Counted from the stretch's first letter, positions 1 through 6,159 are shown. The stretch: DNA of 6,608 bases from Gammaproteobacteria bacterium (GCA_030593785.1 JAUVGM010000135.1:1-6608), one strand, 5' to 3'. Notes: generated by a model from the letters alone, not told the origin. Numbers and translations: made by a program.

Positions 1-529
1 CATGTTCAGTTGTTGCTTCTGTAGCCTGTTCATCAGCAGTAGCTGCTGCTTCATTTTCTCCTGCTGGTGCTACATGGCCTGCAGAAGCAACAACTTTATT
101 AATCGTATTTAAAAGTTTCTTTTGCAGAGCTTCTTTACCACTGCGTTCTTTCAAATCTTCAAAACTCACACCACTTAAGACAATCAAAATATCATTTCGT
201 AATACAGGTCGATATGTACTTATTGTCTCTAAAGCGGCTTCATCTCGGGTCGCAACCTGTAAATCAACTTGCAAATAACGCACTTTAGAACCAGGACCAA
301 AATTAACTACAAATTCAGGCACCAATGTTAAATATGTTAACGGTCCAAGATCCTTTTCTTCTTTTTCAGCTGAGTCAGCGGAATCACCATCATCACTGCC
401 TAAAAATAACCAGGCTCCTACTCCACCCATCACTAAAACAAGTACAGCAATGATAACTATCAGGATGGTTGTGGTTTTATTGCCTTTTGGCTGATTTACA
501 TCTAGCTCTAGCTCTTCTTCTTCTGCCAT
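1..529 (-). CDS. fliL: FliL, flagellar basal-body/stator-associated membrane protein (3' end beyond window)
   Basis: FliL is a single-pass inner-membrane protein that surrounds the flagellar stator and supports motor torque. The reading frame stays open from the ATG at 529 to the window edge, giving 176 residues with no stop. Residues 1-19 are a cytoplasmic, strongly acidic leader (MAEEEELELD). Residues about 20-43 are one hydrophobic membrane segment. A short acidic linker (45-60) precedes the periplasmic FliL domain from about 62 to 148, with the typical strand pattern LGPLTYLTLVPEFVVNF and a helix around FEDLKERSGKEALQKKLL. Residues 149-176 are an Ala/Glu/Thr-rich stretch where most FliL proteins go straight to their last strand; that strand should lie just left of the window. 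The start has an AGGA 11 bases upstream. A sigma-54-type promoter lies about 50 bases upstream. The gene is probably first in a fliLM... operon, which is inferred because downstream genes are not visible. Confidence 0.9.
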   Translation of the reverse strand, partial: MAEEEELELDVNQPKGNKTTTILIVIIAVLVLVMGGVGAWLFLGSDDGDSADSAEKEEKDLGPLTYLTLVPEFVVNFGPGSKVRYLQVDLQVATRDEAALETISTYRPVLRNDILIVLSGVSFEDLKERSGKEALQKKLLNTINKVVASAGHVAPAGENEAAATADEQATEATTEH

Positions 530-578
530 TACGTTTTCATTCCTGTTGTGCAGGGGGTTGTACTTTGTTTACTGTAAT

Positions 579-594
579 GCAAAACACATACCAG
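579..594 (-). promoter_or_regulatory. Sigma-54 (RpoN) promoter of fliL
   Basis: On the minus strand the site reads CTGGTATGTGTTTTGCA. It has the invariant GG (592-591) and GC (580-579) exactly 10 bases apart, and matches the consensus TGGYACR-N4-TTGCW at all but one defined position. The predicted transcript start is near 567, giving a leader of about 38 bases before the fliL ATG. It is the only such match I found in the gap. Sigma-54 control of fliL operons is established in Pseudomonas and Vibrio, where it requires an enhancer-binding activator of the FleQ/FlrA or FleR/FlrC type. No activator site was identified here. Confidence 0.8.
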
Positions 595-675
595 CAATTT
601 AAAAAAGAATAAACCCCAGTTAAAACAATAAGTTAAAAGATATTTTTAATGCAACGCCAATGCTTTGACGATATT

Positions 676-709
676 ACAGGGTCATAAAACGACAATTTTA
701 TGACCCTGT
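676..709. terminator. Perfect 14-bp hairpin downstream of orn, possible transcript end
   Basis: The arms 676-689 (ACAGGGTCATAAAA) and 696-709 are exact reverse complements around a 6-base loop (CGACAA). The hairpin lies 50 bases past the orn stop codon, where an orn terminator would be expected. However, the T run (714-719) follows the stem on the plus strand, and the minus-strand side continues as TAATATCG without a T tract. It is therefore not a textbook intrinsic terminator for orn. It may act as a 3'-end stabilising structure, or shield fliL from orn read-through. The stem is certain; the function is inferred. Confidence 0.55.
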
Positions 710-759
710 GAAATTTTTTGTACAGATAATAATCAATATCTGCATAAGTATGAGGATAG

Positions 760-1302
760 TTACTTGAAAAGATGTTCACGGTAATGACGTAATTCATTGA
801 TAGAATCACGCGTATCATCGAGCGCTAAGTGAGCACCTGATTTAACAACACCTTTAGCAACTTCAGGTGCCCAACGTTTAGCCAGCTCTTTCAATGAACT
901 TACATCCAGGTTCCTATATAAAAAATAATCTTCAAGTTCTGGCATTAAACGCGCCATAAAGCGTCGATCCTGACAAATACTGTTACCACACATGGGTGAA
1001 GCGCCCTTAGGTACGTATTTTTCTAAGAAGTCTAATGTCTGTCGTTCTGCATCAGCAACGGTTAGCGTACTCTTTTTGACCCGCTCAGTTAATCCGGATT
1101 TACCATGCTGGTTAGTATTCCACTCGTCCATTGCACCCATAACCTCATCACTCTGATGAATTGCTAGCATAGGGCCTTCAGCCAGCTCATTTAACTCACT
1201 ATCTGTCACAATTGTGGCGATTTCAATAATGACGTCATTCTGGGTATCCAAACCTGTCATCTCCAAATCTATCCAGATTAAATTGCTTGCGCTTTGTGTC
1301 AT
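760..1302 (-). CDS. orn: Oligoribonuclease
   Basis: Orn is a cytoplasmic 3'-to-5' exoribonuclease that finishes mRNA decay by cleaving very short RNAs, chiefly dinucleotides. In bacteria that use cyclic di-GMP it also degrades the pGpG breakdown product. The protein is 180 residues, essentially the E. coli length. All DEDDh exonuclease residues are visible: D12 and E14 in IDLEMTG, D112 in QDRR, and H158 and D163 in HLALDDTRDS. These positions match my recollection of the E. coli numbering. CGNSICQDRRF and LDVSSLKELAKRW are characteristic Orn blocks. The ATG at 1302 has a good ribosome binding site, AAAGG (1310-1314) with 7 bases of spacing. It is transcribed divergently from the M48 peptidase and ends 230 bases before fliL. 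Flagellar and HDOD neighbours make the cyclic-di-GMP link plausible, but that is inference. Confidence 0.98.
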   Translation of the reverse strand: MTQSASNLIWIDLEMTGLDTQNDVIIEIATIVTDSELNELAEGPMLAIHQSDEVMGAMDEWNTNQHGKSGLTERVKKSTLTVADAERQTLDFLEKYVPKGASPMCGNSICQDRRFMARLMPELEDYFLYRNLDVSSLKELAKRWAPEVAKGVVKSGAHLALDDTRDSINELRHYREHLFK

Positions 1303-1376
1303 ACGATTACCTTTATATTATTACGACAAATTAGAGTAAGGCAGAAAAGTGTTATCCGGCCTCACAATTTCAATAA

Positions 1377-1404
1377 ATTTTAAACTTGCTAATCATTCTA
1401 GCAA
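1377..1404 (-). promoter_or_regulatory. Probable sigma-70 promoter of orn
   Basis: On the minus strand, TTGCTA (1404-1399, four of six matches to TTGACA) and TAAAAT (1382-1377, five of six matches to TATAAT) are 16 bases apart. The transcript would start near 1370 and have a leader of about 68 bases before the orn ATG at 1302. The -35 box coincides with one arm of the inverted repeat at 1386-1404. Confidence 0.5.
1386..1404. promoter_or_regulatory. Inverted repeat TTGCTA-N7-TAGCAA in the divergent promoter region, possible operator
   Basis: TTGCTA at 1386-1391 is repeated inverted as TAGCAA at 1399-1404, with a 7-base spacer. Its position over the predicted orn -35 box would suit a dimeric regulator controlling orn, or both divergent genes. 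The arms are only six bases each, so chance cannot be excluded. No regulator family is identified. Confidence 0.3.
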
Positions 1405-1434
1405 ACGCTAACCTGCCTGCCGATCTTATTTAAT

Positions 1435-1443
1435 TGATATAAT
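1435..1443 (+). promoter_or_regulatory. Extended -10 promoter (TGATATAAT) of the M48 peptidase cluster
   Basis: TG at 1435-1436, one base, then a perfect TATAAT at 1438-1443 make a full extended -10 element. No clear -35 box lies 16-18 bases upstream, which extended -10 promoters do not need. The predicted start of transcription is 1450-1451, which falls on the preferred ATG of the peptidase. The hexamer overlaps the alternative ATG at 1442, which this promoter therefore could not include in its transcript. Confidence 0.5.
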
Positions 1444-1450
1444 GGTAATT

Positions 1451-2695
1451 ATGGAAACGTTTAGTATTTTATTTGTTCTGGCTCTGCTTCTTTCGCTATT
1501 TATTCAACTTTGGCTTTCAAATCGTCAGACAAAAACAATTTTATCGCACCGTAACGCGGTACCTGGTGACTTTGCCGAGCAAATCACCCTCGAGCAACAT
1601 CAAAAAGCAGCCGATTACAGCAGCGCGAAATTAGCAATCAATAAAATAGAATTGATATATGGTGCAGCCCTCCTTCTTGCATGGACACTAGGTGGCGGTC
1701 TGGACCTGATAGATACTTTTTTCAGAGCCTATGCCTTTAGTGAAATTTATACTGGCCTTGCAGTCATATTTGGCATCATGTTTATTTCCGCTATTATTGA
1801 TTTACCTTTTACGCTTTACCGTACATTCAAAATCGAACAACGTTTTGGCTTTAATCGCATGACAGCAGCACAGTTCATAAAAGATATGTTCATGCAAACA
1901 GCTCTTACTCTCGTATTAGCAGTACCTCTTGTAGGCGGAATATTGTGGTTGATGCAGGATGCCTCTCCATTATGGTGGGTTTATGTGTGGGCTGTTTTAC
2001 TTGGTTTTGGACTTTTAATCTCATGGATTTTTCCAACTTTTATTGCACCTCTTTTTAATAAATTTGAGCCTTTAGAAAACCCGGAATTACTTGAACGTAT
2101 CACGACTCTAATGACACGTTGTGGTTTTTCCAGCAATGGTATTTTTGTTATGGATGGCTCAAAACGTTCAAGCCACGGCAATGCTTATTTCACTGGCTTA
2201 GGTAAAAACAAACGTATTGTTTTCTTTGATACATTACTTGAAACACTTGAACCGAATGAAGTAGAAGCCGTACTTGCGCATGAACTGGGACATTTCAAAC
2301 ATCATCATGTGCGCAAGGGACTAATATTAAATGCCGCTATCACGTTAGTTGGGCTAGCCATACTTGCATGGCTAATTAAGCAGGAGGCCTTCTACCATGT
2401 ATTAGGTGTTAGCCATGCTTCAACTTACATGGCTTTAATCTTATTTAGCATGGTCATGCCTTTATTCAGCATTTATCTGCAACCTGTTATGTCTTTCCTT
2501 AGCCGTAAACATGAGTTTGAGGCAGATGACTTTGCTGCGGAACAAAGTAAACCAGAAACTCTGATTAAAGCACTAGTTAAATTGTATCGTGATAATGCCA
2601 ATACACTGACACCCGATCATTTATATTCAGCATTTCATGATTCACATCCGCCCGCTCCCGTGCGTGTTGCGCATTTATCAGCTAAAATAAGTTAA
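1451..2695 (+). CDS. M48 family (Ste24-type) integral membrane zinc metallopeptidase
   Basis: This protein resembles CAAX prenyl protease 1 (Ste24). In bacteria, which lack CAAX prenylation, such proteins are thought to act in membrane-protein quality control; the substrate is unknown. From the Met at 1451 it has 414 residues. About seven hydrophobic segments are visible (near 4-23, 68-84, 100-117, 150-168, 177-197, 293-309 and 325-344). The zinc site is HELGH at 277-281, with the third ligand Glu355 in HEFEADDFA. Family blocks SKRSSHGNAYFTG (237-249) and SHPP near the C terminus (HPP at 399-401) are present. I prefer the ATG at 1451 over the in-frame ATG at 1442. Family members begin similarly (MxTF), and a -10 box overlaps 1442. 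Neither start has a Shine-Dalgarno sequence. It is first in the plus-strand cluster, 20 bases before the cytochrome gene. Confidence 0.93.
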   Translation: METFSILFVLALLLSLFIQLWLSNRQTKTILSHRNAVPGDFAEQITLEQHQKAADYSSAKLAINKIELIYGAALLLAWTLGGGLDLIDTFFRAYAFSEIYTGLAVIFGIMFISAIIDLPFTLYRTFKIEQRFGFNRMTAAQFIKDMFMQTALTLVLAVPLVGGILWLMQDASPLWWVYVWAVLLGFGLLISWIFPTFIAPLFNKFEPLENPELLERITTLMTRCGFSSNGIFVMDGSKRSSHGNAYFTGLGKNKRIVFFDTLLETLEPNEVEAVLAHELGHFKHHHVRKGLILNAAITLVGLAILAWLIKQEAFYHVLGVSHASTYMALILFSMVMPLFSIYLQPVMSFLSRKHEFEADDFAAEQSKPETLIKALVKLYRDNANTLTPDHLYSAFHDSHPPAPVRVAHLSAKIS

Positions 2696-2715
2696 AATCA
2701 TTTAAGGATAAGAAT

Positions 2716-3027
2716 ATGACTGGTTTATTTAAGCACATATCCCTTACTAGTTTCCTGTTTATAACAGTATATTCAGTAACGAGTAACGCTGATGTTGATA
2801 ATGGTAAAGATCTACATAACAGCAACTGTACAAGCTGTCATGTTTCTATTCAGGGTGGTGATGGCTCAGGCATATATACTCGAGAAAATAGACGTATCGA
2901 ATCTCACCCAGCATTAATTAAACAAGTAAAGCGTTGCCGCGATAGCCTTGGAGTGCCATGGCCAGATGAGCATGTGAGCGATGTCGTTGAATATTTAAAT
3001 AGTTCTTTTTATAAATTCAAAAAATAA
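2716..3027 (+). CDS. Small periplasmic mono-haem cytochrome c without a Met ligand
   Basis: The product has 103 residues. Residues 1-25 look like a Sec signal peptide: Lys6, a hydrophobic core (SLTSFLFITVYSV) and a likely cut after SNA. The mature protein of about 78 residues has one haem-binding CxxCH (CTSCH, 38-42), so it is probably exported and matured in the periplasm. The mature part contains no methionine, so the usual distal Met ligand of class I cytochromes is absent. Candidate sixth ligands are His34, His64, His86 or Cys74 (VKRCRD). The C-terminal block VPWPDEHVSDVVEYLN is the usual closing helix of small cytochromes c, and I recall similar Cys-plus-Trp versions in other proteobacteria. 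A strong ribosome binding site, AAGGA (2704-2708), has 7 bases of spacing. It lies between the peptidase and the dehydratase genes with short gaps. Redox partner is unknown. Confidence 0.85.
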   Translation: MTGLFKHISLTSFLFITVYSVTSNADVDNGKDLHNSNCTSCHVSIQGGDGSGIYTRENRRIESHPALIKQVKRCRDSLGVPWPDEHVSDVVEYLNSSFYKFKK

Positions 3028-3034
3028 TCTTTTA

Positions 3035-3379
3035 ATGGCTCTATATGAACAACATTGTCTAACTGAAACATCACCACAGCTTCTTGTTGAAGAACAACTG
3101 AATCAATACCATGATGAAATTCCTCAATGGAATTTATCAGAAAATAAAACGAGCATATCCAGAGCTTTTAAATTTAAAGATTATCATCAAACCCTTTTCT
3201 TTATAAATGCTGTCGCTGAAATAGTGAATCAGGAAAATCATCATCCTAATATAACGTTTGGATATAACAACTGTTCAATTAATTTTTCAACTCATTCTGT
3301 AGCGGGCATTACTCTTTTTGATTTAATTTGTGCAGCACAAATTGATCAACTTTTATCTAAACAAGAATTTACTGTATGA
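3035..3379 (+). CDS. Pterin-4a-carbinolamine dehydratase (PCD/DCoH)
   Basis: This enzyme dehydrates 4a-hydroxytetrahydrobiopterin, regenerating the pterin cofactor used by aromatic amino acid hydroxylases. The protein has 114 residues, the normal family size. The catalytic signature is visible: ENHHPNI, with His69 and His70, and His87 in STHSVAGIT. The spacing matches the three catalytic histidines of the mammalian enzyme (61, 62, 79). The block RAFKFKDYHQTLFFINAVAEIVNQ is the usual helix before the active site. No phenylalanine hydroxylase gene is nearby, so the pterin it serves is unknown; such stand-alone copies are common. I do not assign the phhB symbol for that reason. The ATG at 3035 lacks a clear ribosome binding site and is 7 bases after the cytochrome stop. 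Translation may therefore depend on coupling. It overlaps rsgA by 4 bases. Confidence 0.93.
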   Translation: MALYEQHCLTETSPQLLVEEQLNQYHDEIPQWNLSENKTSISRAFKFKDYHQTLFFINAVAEIVNQENHHPNITFGYNNCSINFSTHSVAGITLFDLICAAQIDQLLSKQEFTV

Positions 3380-4281
3380 CTAAAGTTGAACAACTAAAAG
3401 GCACCGTTATCGCCGCATACCGTCGTTATACTCTAATCAAAGATGTAAACGATAAATTTTATCAGTGCCAACAGAGAAAGTCTGTCGGTCAGGTTGTATG
3501 CGGTGATGTCGTTTTATGGCAAAAGGAAGATGCTGAGACTGGTGTAATTACCGAAATAGAAGAACGCCGCTCAATCCTTCAACGTCCAGATATCAATGGC
3601 AACTTGCGCATCATTGCCTCAAATATTGATCAAGTCTTCATAGTGGTTGCACACAAACCTGAACTCAATGAAGGACTTATAGATCGTTACCTTGTTGCTA
3701 GTGAAAACAGTCATTTAAATCCCGTTATACTATTAAACAAAATTGATTTATTTGATGAAGAGTTATTCTCAGATTTAAAAAAACGATTGCAACTGTATCA
3801 GGATATTGGCTATACCGTAATTTATACCAGCGCAAAACAAGAACATGGGTTCGACTCATTAACGGCACTTCTAAAAGATAATAATAATATTTTTGTTGGT
3901 CAGTCCGGCGTTGGAAAATCTTCACTTATAAATACCCTGCTTAAATCAGATGCACGTATTGGTGAAATTTCTGAAGCAACAGGTAAAGGCAAGCATACAA
4001 CCACCACAGCCTATCTTTATCCCTTAAAGGAAGAGCAAGGTCATATTATAGATTCCCCGGGTGTACGAGAATTTGGTTTAATAAAATTATCCGAACAGGA
4101 TATCACTGAAGGATTCAAAGAATTTGAACCCTATATTGGCTATTGTAAATTTAGAAATTGCGCCCATAAAAATGAACCGGGCTGTGCATTACTAAAAGCA
4201 TTGGAAGATAATGAGATCACACAGCAACGCTGGAACAGTTATAAACGTATAATTAATTCATTAACCGAAAGCAGATATTAA
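3376..4281 (+). CDS. rsgA: Small-subunit ribosome biogenesis GTPase RsgA (YjeQ)
   Basis: RsgA is a circularly permuted GTPase that binds the 30S ribosomal subunit late in assembly and checks maturation of the decoding centre. The 301-residue protein shows the permuted order. An N-terminal OB-fold region (about 1-75) is followed by G4 NKID (121-124), G5 SAK (152-154), G1 P-loop GQSGVGKSS (175-183), the G2 region GKGKHTTT (203-210) and G3 DSPG (226-229). The C-terminal zinc site is C257, C262, H264 and C270, with the same spacing as in E. coli. The N-terminal extension of E. coli RsgA is shorter here. The start overlaps the preceding stop as ATGA (3376-3379), which predicts translational coupling. 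There is only a weak Shine-Dalgarno sequence. The gene ends 4 bases from the convergent motB stop. Confidence 0.97.
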   Translation: MTKVEQLKGTVIAAYRRYTLIKDVNDKFYQCQQRKSVGQVVCGDVVLWQKEDAETGVITEIEERRSILQRPDINGNLRIIASNIDQVFIVVAHKPELNEGLIDRYLVASENSHLNPVILLNKIDLFDEELFSDLKKRLQLYQDIGYTVIYTSAKQEHGFDSLTALLKDNNNIFVGQSGVGKSSLINTLLKSDARIGEISEATGKGKHTTTTAYLYPLKEEQGHIIDSPGVREFGLIKLSEQDITEGFKEFEPYIGYCKFRNCAHKNEPGCALLKALEDNEITQQRWNSYKRIINSLTESRY

Positions 4282-4285
4282 AAAT

Positions 4286-5263
4286 CTAATGTTTTACTGG
4301 AGCGAGTGAAACAGGTTTTACTTTAGTTTTTATCTTGGTGCCAGGTTCTGACCTACCTTCATTCTTTGCAATCGAATCAAGCGTTGATTTATTTAAAACA
4401 ATAATACTAATTCGTCGATTAATTGGACTATAAGGATTCTTTTTATCAAATAAAACCGTCGATGCCAAACCTACCACGCGCCCTATTTGTTTTTTTGGCA
4501 TACCACCCTTAATTAACTCTCGTCGCGCAGCATTAGCTCGGTCACCGGATAATTCCCAGTTACTGTATTGTTTTCTAAGGACTTCACCATCAACAGTTTC
4601 ATACTCAATAATACCTTTACCAAATACAGATACGTCTGTGTGTCCTGTAATACTGATTTTATTTGGCGCATTTTCCGCAATCGTTTTTGCGAGCTCCTGT
4701 AAAATAACACGAGTATATGGCTTAAGTTTTTCACTTCCAGCAGAAAACATGGGGCGATTTTCTTTATCTAAAATCTGGATACGTAACCCTTCTGGCATGA
4801 CTTCTAACAACATTTGATCTTTAAAGTCTTTGAGCATTTCGCTCTTCTCAATGCTCTCTTTTAATTTCACCATTAGTTGATCAAGAACAACTTTTTCTTT
4901 TGCCTTTTCAGCTTTATCTTTTTCAATATCTTCTTTTGACGAAACACTTTTTTCCAAGTCTTGAACATCAGACTGCTTCATGGTTTTCTCGCCCTCACCT
5001 TTGGGCATTTCTCTGGTACCACCAAGTTTGATCATACTGGTACTTGTCCCACCTGGTCCTATCAATGGTGAAGGATTTTTAAACATTTCAGAAATGCCAC
5101 CACGCATGGCTTCATCGCTGATACCAAGCAACCAAAGCAAAAGAAAGAAGGCCATCATTGCGGTTACGAAATCCGCATAAGCTACTTTCCATGCACCACC
5201 ATGATGACCGCCACCTTTAACGATTTTCTTGATGACTATCGGTTGTTTTTTATCGTCTGCCAC
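4286..5263 (-). CDS. motB: Flagellar motor stator protein MotB
   Basis: MotB is the peptidoglycan-anchored stator subunit that, with MotA, couples ion flow to flagellar rotation. It has 325 residues. The N terminus is cytoplasmic and basic (KKIVKGGGHHGG). One membrane helix spans about 27-47 and carries the proton-binding Asp31 in YADFVTAMM (Asp32 in E. coli). The helix type and the partner MotA indicate an H+-driven motor. A periplasmic plug and linker follow, with a very charged Lys/Glu-rich segment at about 100-150. The OmpA-like peptidoglycan-binding domain spans about 155-292 (ITGHTD 205-210, YSNWELSGDRANAARREL 233-250, NRRISIIVLNK). The loop between GHTD and YSNW is 22 residues, about 12 more than I recall in E. 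coli. The start codon is GTG at 5263, without a Shine-Dalgarno sequence, 41 bases after motA. Confidence 0.97.
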   Translation of the reverse strand: MADDKKQPIVIKKIVKGGGHHGGAWKVAYADFVTAMMAFFLLLWLLGISDEAMRGGISEMFKNPSPLIGPGGTSTSMIKLGGTREMPKGEGEKTMKQSDVQDLEKSVSSKEDIEKDKAEKAKEKVVLDQLMVKLKESIEKSEMLKDFKDQMLLEVMPEGLRIQILDKENRPMFSAGSEKLKPYTRVILQELAKTIAENAPNKISITGHTDVSVFGKGIIEYETVDGEVLRKQYSNWELSGDRANAARRELIKGGMPKKQIGRVVGLASTVLFDKKNPYSPINRRISIIVLNKSTLDSIAKNEGRSEPGTKIKTKVKPVSLAPVKH

Positions 5264-5276
5264 TTGAGGTATTTTT

Positions 5277-5301
5277 CTTGTTTGGAGTTTGACTCAACAA
5301 G
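5277..5301 (-). other. Hairpin between motA and motB
   Basis: On the minus strand, CTTGTTGAGT (5301-5292) pairs with ACTC (5288-5285) and AACAAG (5282-5277). There is a 3-base loop (CAA) and a 2-base bulge (CA). It sits between the motA stop and the motB GTG, ending 13 bases before the start codon. It is followed by A residues, so it is not an intrinsic terminator. It could protect the motA 3' end or restrain motB translation; both functions are inferred. Confidence 0.4.
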
Positions 5302-5304
5302 GGA

Positions 5305-6159
5305 TTACTTTTGTCCCTTCACAAATTCTTCTAATTCTATAAAGCCAGGTCTTACATCACTGGTGAGTGCTTTACGGCCAAACTCAACAGCAATTTGTGG
5401 TGTGTAACCATTTAAAGTTGCAAGTATGCAGGTTTTTGCACAACCAAATATCAATGATTCTTCTTTTGCCTGTTCCCCCATTGAAGCCGCCATTGGGCCT
5501 GCAAAACCATAACCCATTAAGATACCCATAAAGGTACCAACTAACGCCGCGCCAACATGGTGTCCAAGAACTTCAGGTGGTTCACTGATGTAACCCATGG
5601 TGATTACAACACCCATTACTGCGGCGACGATACCAAATGCAGGTAAACCATCTGCCATGTTCTGCAGTGCATGGCTGGGTGCTTCAACTTCATGATGATG
5701 GGTTTCCAATTCAAGATCCATCAAACTTTCTAATTCAAATGCATTCATATTGCCACCAACCATAAGGCGCAAATAGTCACAAATAAAATCAATTAAATGG
5801 TGGTTAGCCATGAGCTTAGGGACTTCTTTAAAAATTTCGCTTTCGTGAGGCTCTTCGATATCGGCCTCTAATGCCATCAAGCCTTCTTTACGAGCCTTAG
5901 AAAAAAGCTTGAACATTAAACCTAATAATTCCATATAGGTTTCTTTTTTATATTTTTGACCTTTAAAGAGAGCAAATACGCCTTTAAGGGTAGCAATGAC
6001 TACTCTAGCAGGGTAAGCAACAATAAATGCACCAGTGGCACCACCTAAAATAATCAAGATTTCAAATGGTTGCCATAAGGCGCTGAGTAGACCACCCGAT
6101 GCAAGATAACCAACAATTATTGAAGCAATTGTAATAACAAGCCCAAGAAGAAATTTCAT
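5305..6159 (-). CDS. motA: Flagellar motor stator protein MotA
   Basis: MotA forms the inner-membrane ring around the MotB dimer and transmits torque to FliG in the rotor. It has 284 residues and belongs to the long, E. coli-type, H+-driven class. Four membrane segments are visible near 1-21, 32-52, 168-192 and 200-223. The large cytoplasmic loop between segments two and three carries Arg90 and Glu98, the residues that contact FliG in E. coli. The functional prolines Pro173 (GLPAFG) and Pro222 (GPMAAS) are also at the same numbers as in E. coli. The ATG at 6159 has only a distant AGGA (6173-6176). A sigma-28-type promoter lies 77 bases upstream (its -10 ends at 6236). motB follows after 41 bases, so the two form one operon. 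The region 152-156 has a local His-rich run (ETHHHEVE). Confidence 0.98.
   Translation of the reverse strand: MKFLLGLVITIASIIVGYLASGGLLSALWQPFEILIILGGATGAFIVAYPARVVIATLKGVFALFKGQKYKKETYMELLGLMFKLFSKARKEGLMALEADIEEPHESEIFKEVPKLMANHHLIDFICDYLRLMVGGNMNAFELESLMDLELETHHHEVEAPSHALQNMADGLPAFGIVAAVMGVVITMGYISEPPEVLGHHVGAALVGTFMGILMGYGFAGPMAASMGEQAKEESLIFGCAKTCILATLNGYTPQIAVEFGRKALTSDVRPGFIELEEFVKGQK

Noticed and set aside
527..540. Three-codon minus-strand frame (ATGAAAACGTAATG) whose stop overlaps the fliL start
   Set aside because: It could act as a coupling mini-cistron, but a four-triplet frame this short is easily produced by chance.
633..818. 61-codon minus-strand open frame
   Set aside because: It overlaps the end of orn in another frame and spans the hairpin; it has no recognisable family pattern and no ribosome binding site.
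1981..2181. 66-codon minus-strand open frame inside the M48 gene
   Set aside because: It lies opposite a clearly conserved coding region and has no family features.
3725..3925. 66-codon minus-strand open frame inside rsgA
   Set aside because: It is antisense to the conserved GTPase motifs, so it is a shadow frame.
4291..4312. Eight-base inverted repeat just past the rsgA stop, within the motB tail
   Set aside because: It is AT-rich with one wobble pair and only a broken T run after it, so it is too weak to call a terminator.
4513..4734. 73-codon minus-strand open frame inside motB
   Set aside because: It is a shifted frame of the conserved peptidoglycan-binding domain, with an unconvincing composition; no frameshift is needed to explain motB.
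4980..5407. Plus-strand open frames opposite motB and motA (4980-5180 and 5201-5407)
   Set aside because: Both are antisense to conserved stator sequence and have no supporting start signals.
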